Below are positions 13,213 to 25,600 of a stretch of DNA of 64,000 nt, piece after piece. Numbering within the stretch: the stretch's first letter is position 1; every line of letters starts with the position of its first letter. The translations under genes were made by a program, and so were the position numbers. This stretch comes from Mixophyes australis (Eukaryota > Chordata > Amphibia > Anura > Limnodynastidae): NCBI GenBank assembly GCA_036250195.1, contig JAVHZZ010000012.1, positions 93,129,615-93,193,614 of the forward strand. The letters are read 5' to 3'. The notes beneath the pieces are model-generated. The model made no database searches and was not told the origin of the DNA. It saw only the letters and a program-made list of their open reading frames with translations.

Positions 13213-13890
13213 ATCATAGGGACATTTTCTCACATTTCCATGTTAAACTCACAATACAACATCTTTACACTTGGTACATTTAAGAATCGGGGGTTGTAGT
13301 TTAAGGGTGTCCCAGGGGGGATTGACCTGTTATCCCAGGTGGAATAATCATTGATGGGGCCGGGGAATGTTATCACAGGTGGAATTATTATCATCACCAT
13401 TTATTTATATAGCGCCACTATTTCCGCAGCACTGAACAGAGAACTCACATCAGTCCCTGCCCCATTGGAGCTTACAGTCTAAATTCCCCAACATACACAC
13501 AGACAGACAGACAGACGAGGGTCAATTTGTAAGCAGCTAATTCACCTACCAGTATGTTTTTGGAGTGTGGGAGGAAACCAGAGCACCCGGAGGAAACCCA
13601 CGCAAACATGGGGAGAACACACAAACTCTACACAGATAAGGTCATGGTTGGGAATCAAACTCATGACCTCAGTGCTGTGAGGCAGAAGTACTAACCACTG
13701 AGCCACCGTGCTGCCCCATGCTCCACATAGGGATGTTTTCTCACATTTCCATGTTAAACTCACAATACAACATCTTTACACTTGGTGCATTTAAGAATCG
13801 GGGGATGTAGTCTAAGGGTGTCCCAGGGGGGATTGACCTGTTATCACAGGTGGAATAATCAGTGATGGGGCCGGGGAATGTTATCACAGG
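13213..13890. repeat. 511-bp offset tandem duplication enclosing a SINE
   Basis: About 165 bp at 13213-13378 (TTTTCTCACATTTCCATG, then ACAATACAACATCTTTACAC, then the start of the 40-bp repeat) reappears at about 13725-13890, an offset of 511 bp. The SINE at 13386-13717 lies between the two copies. The left copy holds only one to two 40-bp units; the right copy opens into the long array. Confidence 0.85.
13386..13717 (-). mobile_element. tRNA-derived SINE, reverse orientation
   Basis: Read on the minus strand it begins GGGGCAGCACGGTGGCTCAG, with a pol III A-box-like TGGCTCAGTGG and a B-box-like GAGTTTGATTCCC. It continues through the cross-species block GTGGGTTTCCTCCGGGTGCT and ends TGGCGCTATATAAATAAA followed by a TGATGA-type tail. 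A second copy lies at 60514-60868 on the plus strand. I recognise this as a common fish/amphibian repeat but cannot confirm its family name. Confidence 0.8.
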
Positions 13891-16785
13891 TGGAATAATC
13901 AGTGATGGGGCCAAGGAATGTTATCACAGGTGGAATAATCAGTGATGGGGCCAAGGAATGTTATCACAGGTGGAATAATCAGTGATGGGGCCGGGGAATG
14001 TTATCACAGGTGGAATAATCAGTGATGGGGCCAAGGAATGTTATCACAGGTGGAATAATCAGTGATGGGGCCAAGGAATGTTATCACAGGTGGAATAATC
14101 AGTGATGGGGCCGGGGAATGTTATCACAGGTGGAATAATCAGTGATGGGGCCAAGGAATGTTATCACAGGTGGAATAATCAGTGATGGGGCCAGGGAATG
14201 TTATCACAGGTGGAATAATCAGTGATGGGGCCAGGGAATGTTATCACAGGTGGAATAATCAGTGATGGGGCCAGGGAATGTTATCACAGGTGGAATAATC
14301 AGTGATGGGGCCGGGGAATGTTATCACAGGTGGAATAATCAGTGATGGGGCCGGGGAATGTTATCACAGGTGGAATAATCAGTGATGGGGCCGGGGAATG
14401 TTATCACAGGTGGAATAATCAGTGATGGGGCCGGGAATGTTATCACAGGTGGAATAATCAGTGATGGGGCCAAGGAATGTTATCACAGGTGGAATAATCA
14501 GTGGTGGGGCCGGGGAATGTTATCACAGGTGGAATAATCAGTGATGGGGCCGGGGAATGTTATCACAGGTGGAATAATCAGTGATGGGGCCGGGGAATGT
14601 TATCACAGGTGGAATAATCAGTGATGGGGCCGGGGAATGTTATCACTGGTGGAATAATCAGTGATGGGACCAGGGAATGTTATCACAGGTGGAATAATCA
14701 GTGATGGGGCCGGGGAATGTTATCACTGGTGGAATAATCAGTGATGGGGCCGGGGAATGTTATCACTGGTGGAATAATCAGTGATGGGACCAGGGAACGT
14801 TATCACAGGTGGAATAATCAGTGATGGGGCCGGGGAATGTTATCACAGGTGGAATAATCAGTGATGGGGCCGGGGAATGTTATCACTGGTGGAATAATCA
14901 GTGATGGGACCAGGGAATGTTATCCCAGGTGGAATAATCAGTGATGGGACCAGGGAACGTTATCACAGGTGAAATAATCAGTGATGGGGCCGGGGAATGT
15001 TATCACAGGTGGAATAATCAGTGATGGGGCCGGGGAATGTTATCACTGGTGGAATAATCAGTGATGGGACCAGGGAATGTTATCACAGGTGGAATAATCA
15101 GTGATGGGGCCGGGGATTGTTATCACAGGTGGAATAATCAGTGATGGGGCCGGGGAATGTTATCACAGGTGGAATAATCAGTGATGGGGCCGGGGAATGT
15201 TATCACAGGTGGAATAATCAGTGATGGGGCCGGGGAATGTTATCACTGGTGGAATAATCAGTGATGGGGCCGGGGAATGTTATCACTGGTGGAATAATCA
15301 GTGATGGGACTAGGGAATGTAATCACAGGTGAAATAATCAGTGATGGGGCCGGGGAATGTTATCCCAGGTGGAATAATCAGTGATGGGGCCGGGGAATGT
15401 TATCACTGGTGGAATAATCAGTGATGGGGCCGGGGAATGTTATCACAGGTGGAATAATCAGTGATGGGGCCGGGGAATGTTATCACAGGTGGAATAATCA
15501 GTGGTGGGGCCGGGGAACGTTATCACAGGTGGAATAATCAGTGATGGGGCCGGGGAATGTTATCACAGGTGGAATAATCAGTGATGGGGCCAGGGAATGT
15601 TATCACTGGTGGAATAATCAGTGATGGGGCTGGGGAATGTTATCACTGGTGGAATAATCAGTGATGGGGCTGGGGAATGTTATCACAGGTGGAATAATCA
15701 GTGATGGGGCCAGGGATTGTTATCACAGGTGGAATAATCAGTGATGGGGCCGGGAAATGTTATCACAGGTGTTATAATCAGTGATGGGGCCGGGGAATGT
15801 TATCACAGGTGGAATAATCAGTAATGGGGCCGGGGAATGTTATCACAGGTGGAATAATCAGTGGTGCGGCCGGGGAATGTTATCACAGGTGGAATAATCA
15901 GTGATGGGGCCAGGGATTGTTATCACAGGTGGAATAATCAGTGATGGGGCCGGGGAATGTTATCACAGGTGGAATAATCAGTGATGGGGCTGGGGAATGT
16001 TATCCCAGGTGGAATAATCAGTGATGGGGCCGGGGAATGTTATCACAGGTGGAATAATCAGTGATGGGGCCAAGGAATGTTATCACAGGTGGAATAATCA
16101 GTGATGGGGCCAAGGAACGTTATCACAGGTGGAATAATCAGTGATGGGGCCGGGGAATGTTATCACAGGTGGAATAATCAGTGATGGGGCCAAGGAATGT
16201 TATCACAGGTGGAATAATCAGTGATGGGGCCGGGGAATGTTATCACAGGTGGAATAATCAGTGATGGGGCCAAGGAATGTTATCACAGGTGGAATAATCA
16301 GTGATGGGGCCGGGGAATGTTATCACAGGTGGAATAATCAGTGATGGGGCCAAGGAATGTTATCACAGGTGGAATAATCAGTGATGGGACCGGGGAACGT
16401 TATCACAGGTGGAATAATCAGTGATGGGGCCAAGGAATGTTATCACAGGTGGAATAATCAGTGATGGGGCCAAGGAACGTTATCACAGGTGGAATAATCA
16501 GTGATGGGGCCAAGGAATGTTATCACAGGTGGAATAATCAGTGATGGGGCCAAGGAATGTTATCACAGGTGGAATAATCAGTGATGGGACCGGGGAATGT
16601 TATCACAGGTGGAATAATCAGTGATGGGGCCAAGGAATGTTATCACAGGTGGAATAATCAGTGATGGGGCCAAGGAACGTTATCACAGGTGGAATAATCA
16701 GTGATGGGGCCAAGGAACGTTATCACAGGTGGAATAATCAGTGATGGGGCCAAGGAATGTTATCACAGGTGGAATAATCAGTGGT
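13850..16785. repeat. 40-bp minisatellite, intergenic
   Basis: About 73 copies of a 40-bp unit containing TGTTATCACAGGTGGAATAA and TCAGTGATGGGGCCGGGGAA. GGGGCC(G/A)(G/A)GGAATG and ATCAC(A/T)GGTGG variants are distributed in blocks. A single-base deletion near 14435 shifts the phase once. The unit is G-rich on the plus strand. No gene lies in it. Confidence 0.95.
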
Positions 16786-16788
16786 GCC

Positions 16789-17500
16789 GCTAGTCTCCAG
16801 GATATTGCACACAGTTTCTTCGCACCTGGTTTGAGAATCATTATCACTGTAATAACCTATTTGCTGGGTTGGGGGTCTCTGGACAGAGCAGCGTGTGAGG
16901 TTTGAAGCTTTGCAGCGTCCTGCAGAGGGGCTCTTGGAGGAGGCCGGCCGCTCTTGGCGCAGTAACTGTTCAGGAATATGAAGGCATTAAATATAGATGA
17001 GTTTGAGGTTGATTTCCTTTCTACTGCCTGAAACTTGAGCAGACGTGCAGGATCCAGCTAAAAGGCTTCCATTAGAGAGCTGGTCCGCCGGGAGCTGGGG
17101 GGATGGGAGAAGGAGCAGCCCTCTGATTCCTGGATGGCTCTACAGTCATTAACACCATCACCAGAGAGTGCAAGCTCTTCAGTCAAGGCTTTCAGTTGGT
17201 TTCTGATTCTATTATATGTTTGTTTTACAGTAATATTTTAATTCTTTGTCTTATTGTATCATTTCTTAACTCTCATCAATATAAGGAAATCCCCAATGGG
17301 GGAATGAGAAGGTGGGGGTCTGCATACAGTAACTGTTTTCATTGGCTGTAGGAGCCTCTTTCATTGCGCTCACGAAGTGCTGGGTTTTGAAGTTCTGGAC
17401 GCAGAAGAACAGAAACCATATTTGTACAAATGTAAAGTGAAGGCTTCCACTGAATGTGCCTTTAAATCTTGTGACATCACATGTCCCCTCCCCCCAGCAG
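16789..17500. other. Intergenic, no recognised feature
   Basis: Unique-looking sequence between the 40-bp array and the ZNF143-type motif. Short open frames show no recognisable protein. Confidence 0.5.
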
Positions 17501-17530
17501 ACTACATTTCCCAGCCTGCCTTGCAGTGCA
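17471..17530 (+). promoter_or_regulatory. ZNF143/THAP11-type promoter motif with a CRE-like site
   Basis: ACTACATTTCCCAGCCTGCC TTGCA at 17501-17525 closely resembles the vertebrate promoter motif ACTACAATTCCCAGCATGCC bound by ZNF143/THAP11. GTGACATCAC at 17471-17480 is one base from a palindromic CRE core. Such motifs usually sit within about 100 bp of a transcription start. The start codon of FAM189B is 1.9 kb downstream, so a 5' UTR intron would be needed if this is its promoter; it could instead serve an unannotated transcript. Confidence 0.5.
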
Positions 17531-17663
17531 GAGTGAGGAGGGCTGTTTAGTACCACAGCTGCGAGGATGCTGAGAAGATGATGGACAGGACAGAGCTGTC
17601 TGCAGATGAAGAGTCTTTTATCTGCAGAACTAAATAGATTCCCTTCCGACACTTCCCTGCAAG

Positions 17664-17721
17664 GACAGCTGACTGCCAGACTACTGCAACTAGACAGCTG
17701 ACTGCCAGACTACTGCAACTA
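17664..17721. repeat. Two-copy 29-bp direct repeat
   Basis: GACAGCTGACTGCCAGACTA plus the next 9 bases occurs at 17664 and again at 17693, directly adjacent and almost identical. It is the shortest, youngest-looking tandem duplication in the window. Confidence 0.85.
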
Positions 17722-18019
17722 GACAACCCTCTGCTTGACACCTGGCACTCTGTCTCTCTCACAGCCTTCAGGAACTCTACAGCCTAGTGCCTCCTGCAGC
17801 TAGTCATCTTGGTACTCTCTATTAACCCTCTGCAGATACCCGGCTGGGTACCCTCTGTCAGCCACCTGTGACCAGGACTCCACACCCCCAAATCAACTAT
17901 CTTGAAAATGACCAACAATCTTCTGAGCACACTGAGATTCAGTATATCCACAGAAAATAGCACGCCGGTGAATTGTGACATGCGGCTGGGGTTCCAGGAT
18001 AAAATGTAGCACAGCGTAC

Positions 18020-18770
18020 AGGTCAGCAGTTATATATCACCCAATACTGTCCACCATCCTGAGCACCTCTCTAGGCAACCAGCATCTAAAGCTTTTCACC
18101 TAGCCATTACCTAGATAGCCTCAGCAATCATTCATAGAACCTAACACTCTGACAATTGTCCATATCTATTCACCATTCAACCGTCATATAAACCTTTCCT
18201 TCTGACCCTAAACCATACCCTCTAATAATTATTCCTATCTCCTTTTTATTCAGTCATCACCTAAACATTACTTTCTAACCATCGTCCACATCTCCTCATT
18301 CAATCATCACCAAGACATTGCCCTCAGATCATTATCCAGATCACCATCCACAGCTCTCTACCATTCAGTCACCATCAATATTTTAGCCTCTAATTATTTC
18401 CAAGAGTTCATGCTTTCATTATCATCTAAATGTTGCCACCTAATAGCCAACACTCATAACCATCCATTCATAAAGTTTGACATCAGACCGATAACCAAAG
18501 CTTCTCTCCCTTCAACCATCAATTAAAGCTTGCCGTTATCTCACCTTCTATAGCTCACCAAATAGTCATCATCTAATGTTTTTCATCTGTCCAGTATCCT
18601 GACCTCCACATTCTTCAGCCAACCTCTAAACTTGCCATTTACCCATCATCCGGAGCTCATAATTTAACCAATGTTTAAAGCTTGCTGTCTATCCATCCAG
18701 GTCTCCTCTACCATCCAGTGGTTTAAGCTCTTGGCTATGCACCTGTCAATGTTTGAGTATTTGAAGTTTG
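18020..18770. repeat. Old degenerate CA/CT-rich tandem repeat (tentative)
   Basis: Loose recurrence of phrases such as ACCATTCAGTCACCATC, CCTCTAA, ATCACCTAAACATT and AAAGCTTGCC every 50-70 bases suggests an ancient, decayed array. No reading frame or recognisable element was found. Confidence 0.4.
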
Positions 18771-19468
18771 GCATATCCTCCATTCTGCAGTACTCCGTAT
18801 ATGGTGTGAGCCAGCGTAATATATGGAAATTTATATTGTTTGTTTAATAACGACTTCAGGTTGATGTATCACAGAAGACATTGGAAGACCAGCAATACCT
18901 GTCTTGGTCCTGGGACATATCTACTCACCATGTATAATGGTATTAAGATGGGAATAACTCCCTCTTTTCCTTCTTTTATGCAAGTGGTTGCGATGTCCAA
19001 TGATGTATATTGCTGAGAAGACCCCCCCCGTTCTCCATTGGCTATCCATGAGTAGAAGGTGGAATCTCCAGCATGACTGTCTTCTTCTGCGATTTCTTCA
19101 TGAGGCAACAAATCCCGAAATCTTCATATTTTGCTGCACTGAAATAATTTGTTTGCCGAGCTGACAGTGTTTTTACATTCCTGCCAAACTCTCTTTAAGT
19201 GGAATCCTATAAATCTTTAATGTCTGTTCTCTGAAATGAGCTTGTTGTACAGATTATATGGTTTTTTGTCTTCGAAATGTGCATTAAGGGTTAAACTCTC
19301 ATCTCTTCCGTCCTTTGGGGATTCCATGCTGTAGACGTAAAATGGATATCGACACAAACTGACTTTGCAAGGTCTCCAGCAGATCCCCCCCGTTGGGCCG
19401 GGGGTGTCCTCCTCATGAGTGCCATCATTGGTATTCTGTTCAGGGACCCTCACTCCTCTTGCACAGCT

Positions 19469-19687
19469 ATGCCCTCCCCTACAGATTCCAGTCTTTCCCT
19501 TACTGGTAGGACATCCCGGAGCCTGTCCCAGCTCAGGCTGCACCGAGCATGGTCACATGTTTTGCTGGCTTTGGGGTTTGCACAAGTGATATTGGGGGTC
19601 CTGATTGTCACTTTCAGTCTGGTCACAGCCTCCATCACTCCAAATATGAAGATCAAGCACTCTTGTCCATCCTGGGCCGGATTCTCT
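19469..19687 (+). CDS. entrep3: FAM189B coding exon 1
   Basis: 73 codons from ATG (MPSPTDSSLSLTGRTSRS) through membrane segment 1 to SCPSWAGFS; donor TCT|GTAAGTGT, phase 0. TCACTCCTCTTGCACAG just before the ATG could be an acceptor for a 5' UTR intron. Confidence 0.93.
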
Positions 19688-22600
19688 GTAAGTGTCGTTG
19701 TCAAGGTTGTCCACTGTGGGGGGTAGTAAGGACTTGATGTTGCATGTATGTATATATTTATATAACCCATTTTACCACTTTGCCAATTTTCCCATGTATG
19801 TATCATACCTGCCCTTTCATACAGGGGGCCATGGACCTCACTAGTAGTAGATGGAGCCTTCTCTCACTCCTCCATTATATTTTATAATTGTATTGGCTGC
19901 GTACAAGGTTTTCCCATGTAATATTTAACAGTTTCTGTATCTCCTCTTTAAAGCATTGTTTCCCAAGTCCATAGAATGTGTCCTATTTTGTATTAATTTT
20001 TGGAATATCTGCTCAATCATAGGTCCACTAGAACATGAGTCCTGTGTGCAATCATTGTTATCCCACCAGTGTAAATTCAACATTTCATTGCACTAATAAC
20101 TCGACACCAGGATCTTTGCTGGAACCCAATTGCCTTGGTGGAAGGATATGTAGAATGTGGACATGTTTGGGGCAGTTGGAGGATGGATATGCAAAGTGAT
20201 GACAGCCCACAAAGGTCTGAGGCAGGTAGTGGAGGATATATAATGTGTGGAGACTGTGTCAGGACAGGTTTAGGAAGCTCTCGTGTTACGTGGGTAGACG
20301 GTAGATGGATTTATGGAGTGTGGAGCTTCAGGACAGGTGTGTGATAGGCAGTGAGCTGATATGTAGAGGATATGTAGAGTGCAGAGAATCTGCACAGGTA
20401 CGGGAAAGTTGGTTGTAGCCGAGGTAGAACTAGAGAGCTGTGGGCCCTAGTGTAGGGAAGTGAGGAAGAGGGAACGGGGGCCCACAGCTCACTAGTTCTC
20501 AGTGCAGTGGGTCCCAGTATCTCCATGGGCCCCGATGCACCAATGGTATAAATTAATAAATGATGATGATGATGATAGTAGTTCCACCATTGGGTGGGAA
20601 GATATGTGGTGTCGGGCCACGTGGAGAAGTTGTTAGGGTATATGTGGAGTGTAGAGGGATGGGACACATGGGAAAAGTAGTGGTAGGATATGTGTAATGT
20701 GAAGAGTCGGTCCAGGTGTGGGGAACGTTGTGGGAGGTTGTTTTCCAGCTGTATTGGTAGTTCAGTAAAATCTACATTAATAGAACATATTCCTATATAT
20801 TCATTCCCAGTACTCCAACTTAGAGAGACCGATATACACCACACAAACCTGTCAATCTAATAAGTATCTTGCCTTCCAATCAAGGAAACCAATGAAATGC
20901 CCAAATATTGTCATATACTGGTGCAGATTACTAACACAATAGTCAAATGTACAAGGAAAAACATGTTTCCACTCCTTACAATAGCTTTTTGGAATCATTT
21001 TGAAGTAAAAAGTTGGAAATATTTTGGTTTAAATAGTAAACCTATAAAATCTGATATATTTTCTTCTTCTCATCCCTTGTCCACACTGTTCCCTTATTCT
21101 CTACTTATCAACCCCTCATCTATCATCTCTCGTTTTTCCAAAATGGTTGTTTTTTTGGGGTTCCATCTGTTCCTTGTCCACCTATGTAATGTCCTGTTTC
21201 ATGTCTCCCCCCTCCTCCATCTCCCCCTGGCCTCTTCATCCATCACCCCCTCTCCTCTTCATCACCCCCTCTCCTCCTCATCCATCACCCCTTTCTCCTT
21301 CATCCATCACCCCCTCTCCTCTTCATCACCCCCTCTCCCCTTCATCACCCCCTCTCCTCCTCATCCATCACCCCTTTCCCCTTCATCCATCACCCCCTCT
21401 CCTCATCCATCATCCCCACTCCTCATCCATCACCCCCTCTCCTCCTCATCCATCACCCCCTCTCCCCTTCATCCATCACCCCCTGTCCTCTTCATCCATC
21501 ATCTCCTCTCCCCTTCATCCATCACCCCCTGTCCTCTTCATCCATCCATTACCCCCTCTCCTCTTCATCACCCCCTCTCCTCCTCATCCATCACCCCTTT
21601 CTCCTTCATCTATCACCCCATGTCCTCTTCATCCATCATCCCCTCTCCTCTACATCCATCATCCCCACTCCTCATCCATCACCCCCTCTCCTCCTCATCC
21701 ATCACCCCCTCTTCCCTTCATCCATCACCCCCTGTCCTCTTCATCCATCATCCCCTCTCCTCCTCATCCATCATCCCCACTCCTCATCCATCACCCCCTC
21801 TCCTCTTCATCCATCACCCCCTCTCCTCTTCATCACCCCCTCTCCTCTTCATCACCCCCTCTCCTCCTCATCCATCACCCCTTTCTCCTTCATCTATCAC
21901 CCCCTGTCCTCTTCATCCATCATCCCCTCTCCTCTACATCCATCATCCCCACTCCTCATCCATCACCCCCTCTCCTCCTCATCCATCACCCCCTCTTCCC
22001 TTCATCCATCACCCCCTGTCCTCTTCATCCATCATCCCCACTCCTCATCCATCACCCCCTCTCCTCTTCATCCATCACCCCCTCTCCTCTTCATCACCCC
22101 CTCTCCCCTTCATCACCCCCTCTCCTTCTCATCCATCACCCCTTTCTCCTTCATCTATCACCCCCTGTCCTCTTCATCCATCATCCCCTCTCCTCTACAT
22201 CCATCATCCCCACTCCTCATCCATCACCCCCTCTCCTCTTCATCCATCACCCCCTCTCCTCTTCATCACCCCCTCTCCCCTTCATCACCCCCTCTCCTTC
22301 TCATCCATCACCCCTTTCTCCTTCATCTATCACCCCCTGTCCTCTTCATCCATCATCCCCTCTCCTCTACATCCATCATCCCCACTACTCATCCATCACC
22401 CCCTCTCCTCCTCATCCATCACCCCCTCTCCCCTTCATCTATCACCCCCTGTCCTCTTCATCCATCATCCTCTCTCCTCTACATCCATCATCCCCTCTCC
22501 TCCTCATCCATCATCCCCACTCCTCATCCATCACCCCCTCTCCTCTTCATCCATCACCCTCTGTCCTCTTCATCCATCATCTCCTCTGCCCTTCATCCAT

Positions 22601-25600
22601 CATCCCCTCTCCTCGTCATCCATCACGCCCAATCCTCTTCATCCATCATCCCCACTCCTCATCCATCACCTCCTCTCCTCCTCATCCACCAACCACTCTC
22701 CCCTTCATCCATCACCCCGTCCTCTTCATCCATCATCCCCTCTCCTCCTCATCCATCACCCCCTCTCCTCATCCATCACCCCCTCTCCTCCTCATCCATT
22801 ACCCCCTCTTCTCTTCATCCATCATCCCCACTCCTCATCCATCACCCCCTCTCCTCCTCATCCATCACCCCCTCTCCTCTTCATCCATCACCCCCTCTCC
22901 TCCTCATCCATCACCCCCTCTCCTCCTCATCCATCACCCCCTCTCTTCTTCATCCATCACGCCCTCTCCCCTTCATCCATCCCCACCATCTCCTCTTAAT
23001 CCATCACCCCCTGTCCTCTCCTCTTTGTCCATCACCCCTCTCTCTTGTTCATCCATTGCCCCCCCTTCATGTCTGTATGCTGATATTTCTTCCATACTTG
23101 CTCCTCATGTCCATTCATTCTTATTTCTTAACTATTCCAATTCCACTCTTCTTGTCTGCTACCCCTTTTACGCTTATATGCATCATCAATGGCTTCCCAA
23201 TACCTGAATGTCTGCCTGTTTCCGATCCTCAAATATTCCACACCTTTCTGGCTTGTAACCAATATCTGTGTCCTCTGCATAATGGTGCTTTCCTCGTCGT
23301 CACCTCTTTTTCCTCATGGTCTATTCCGTTTCTCCTCTTTGCCTTCCGTTCCTGTCATTTCTCTCCTTGCTGCTCAGTTGGCTGTTTCAGGCCTGATTGG
23401 CTGCATCTCTTGGAAAAAACCATTCACACTGGTGGTGAGTATGGTGTACAAGAAGCAACGTGATGTTGTGTACAGACAGGCTAAGGATAGGAGATTTACT
23501 TAGACTTTAATCAATAAATTGAATCAGCCATCTCTACAATAAAATCATGTTAAAAAGAATCATGTTTTCTAATAGACTGTTAATAAGAAGGTTACACTGA
23601 TGGTGAGTATGGTGGCTGAGGACAGGATGGTCACAGTGCTGGGGAGAATGATGAATGAGGGGCTGCAGAATGTTGTGTACAGTCAGGAGAAAAACACTGA
23701 TGATGGAGATAGGAGACACAAGCTGATGGCGAGTATGGTGGCTGAGGACAGGATGGTCACAGTGCTGGTGAGAATGGTGGCTGAGAATATAAAGGTTACA
23801 CTGATGGTGAGTATGGTGGATGAGGATAGAAGGTTACACTGATGGTGAGAATGGTGGATGAGGATAGAAGGTTACACTGATGGTGAGTATGGTGGATGAG
23901 GATATAAAGGTTACACTGATGGTGAGTATGGTGGATGAGGATAGAAGGTTACACTGATGGTGAGAATGGTGGATGAGGATAGAAGGTTACACTGATGGTG
24001 AGTATGGTGGATGAGGATATAAAGGTTACACTGATGGTGAGAATGGTGGATGAGGATAGAAGGTTACACTGATGGTGAGTATGGTGGATGAGGATAGAAG
24101 GGTTACACTGATGGTGAGTATGGTGGATGAGGATATAAGGGTTACACTGATGGTGAGTATGGTGGATGAGGATAGAAGGGTTACACTGATGGTGAGTATG
24201 GTGGATGAGGATAGAAGGTTACACTGATGGTGAGTAGGGTGGATGAGGATAGAAGGGTTACACTGATGGTGAGTATGGTGGATGAGGATAGAAGGTTACA
24301 CTGATGGTGAGTAGGGTGGATGAGGATAGAAGGGTTACACTGATGGTGAGTAGGGTGGATGAGGATAGAAGGGTTACACTGATGGTGAGTATGGTGGATG
24401 AGGATATAAAGGTTACACTGATGGTGAGTATGGTGGATGAGGATAGAAGGTTACACTGATGGTGAGAATGGTGGATGAGGATAGAAGGTTACACTGATGG
24501 TGAGTATGGTGGATGAGGATATAAAGGTTACACTGATGGTGAGTATGGTGGATGAGGATATAAAGGTTACACTGATGGTGAGTATGGTGGATGAGGATAG
24601 GTTACACTGATGGTGAGTATGGTGGATGAGGATAGAAGGGTTACACTGATGGTGAGTATGGTGGATGAGGATATAAAGGTTACACTGATGGTGAGTATGG
24701 TGGATGAGGATATAAAGGTTACACTGATGGTGAGTATGGTGGATGAGGATAGAAGGTTACACTGATGGTGAGTATGGTGGATGAGGATATAAAGGTTACA
24801 CTGATGGTGAGTATGGTGGATGAGGATAGAAGGTTAAACTGATGGTGAGAATGGTGGATGAGGATAGAAGGTTACACTGATGGTGAGTATGGTGGATGAG
24901 GATAGAAGGTTACACTGATGGTGAGTATGGTGGATGAGGATATAAAGGTTACACTGATGGTGAGTATGGTGGATAAGGATATAAAGGTTACACTGATGGT
25001 GAGTATGGTGGATGAGGATATAAAGGTTACACTGATGGTGAGTATGGTGGATGAGGATATAAAGGTTACACTGATGGTGAGTATGGTGGATGAGGATAGA
25101 AGGTTACACTGATGGTGAGTATGGTGGATGAGGATATAAAGGTTACACTGATGGTGAGTATGGTGGATGAGGATAGAAGGTTAAACTGATGGTGAGAATG
25201 GTGGATGAGGATAGAAGGTTACACTGATGGTGAGTATGGTGGATGAGGATAGAAGGTTACACTGATGGTGAGTATGGTGGATGAGGATATAAAGGTTACA
25301 CTGATGGTGAGTATGGTGGATAAGGATATAAAGGTTACACTGATGGTGAGTATGGTGGATGAGGATATAAAGGTTACACTGATGGTGAGTATGGTGGATG
25401 AGGATATAAAGGTTACACTGATGGTGAGTATGGTGGATGAGGATAGAAGGTTACACTGATGGTGAGTATGGTGGATGAGGATATAAAGGTTACACTGATG
25501 GTGAGTATGGTGGATGAGGATAGAAGGTTACACTGATGGTGAGAATGGTGGATGAGGATAGAAGGTTACACTGATGGTGAGTATGGTGGATAAGGATAGA

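Noticed and set aside
20897..23207. Ser/Pro/His-rich proteins of about 700 aa
   Set aside because: They come from the C/T-rich array in FAM189B intron 1 and are open in overlapping frames at once.
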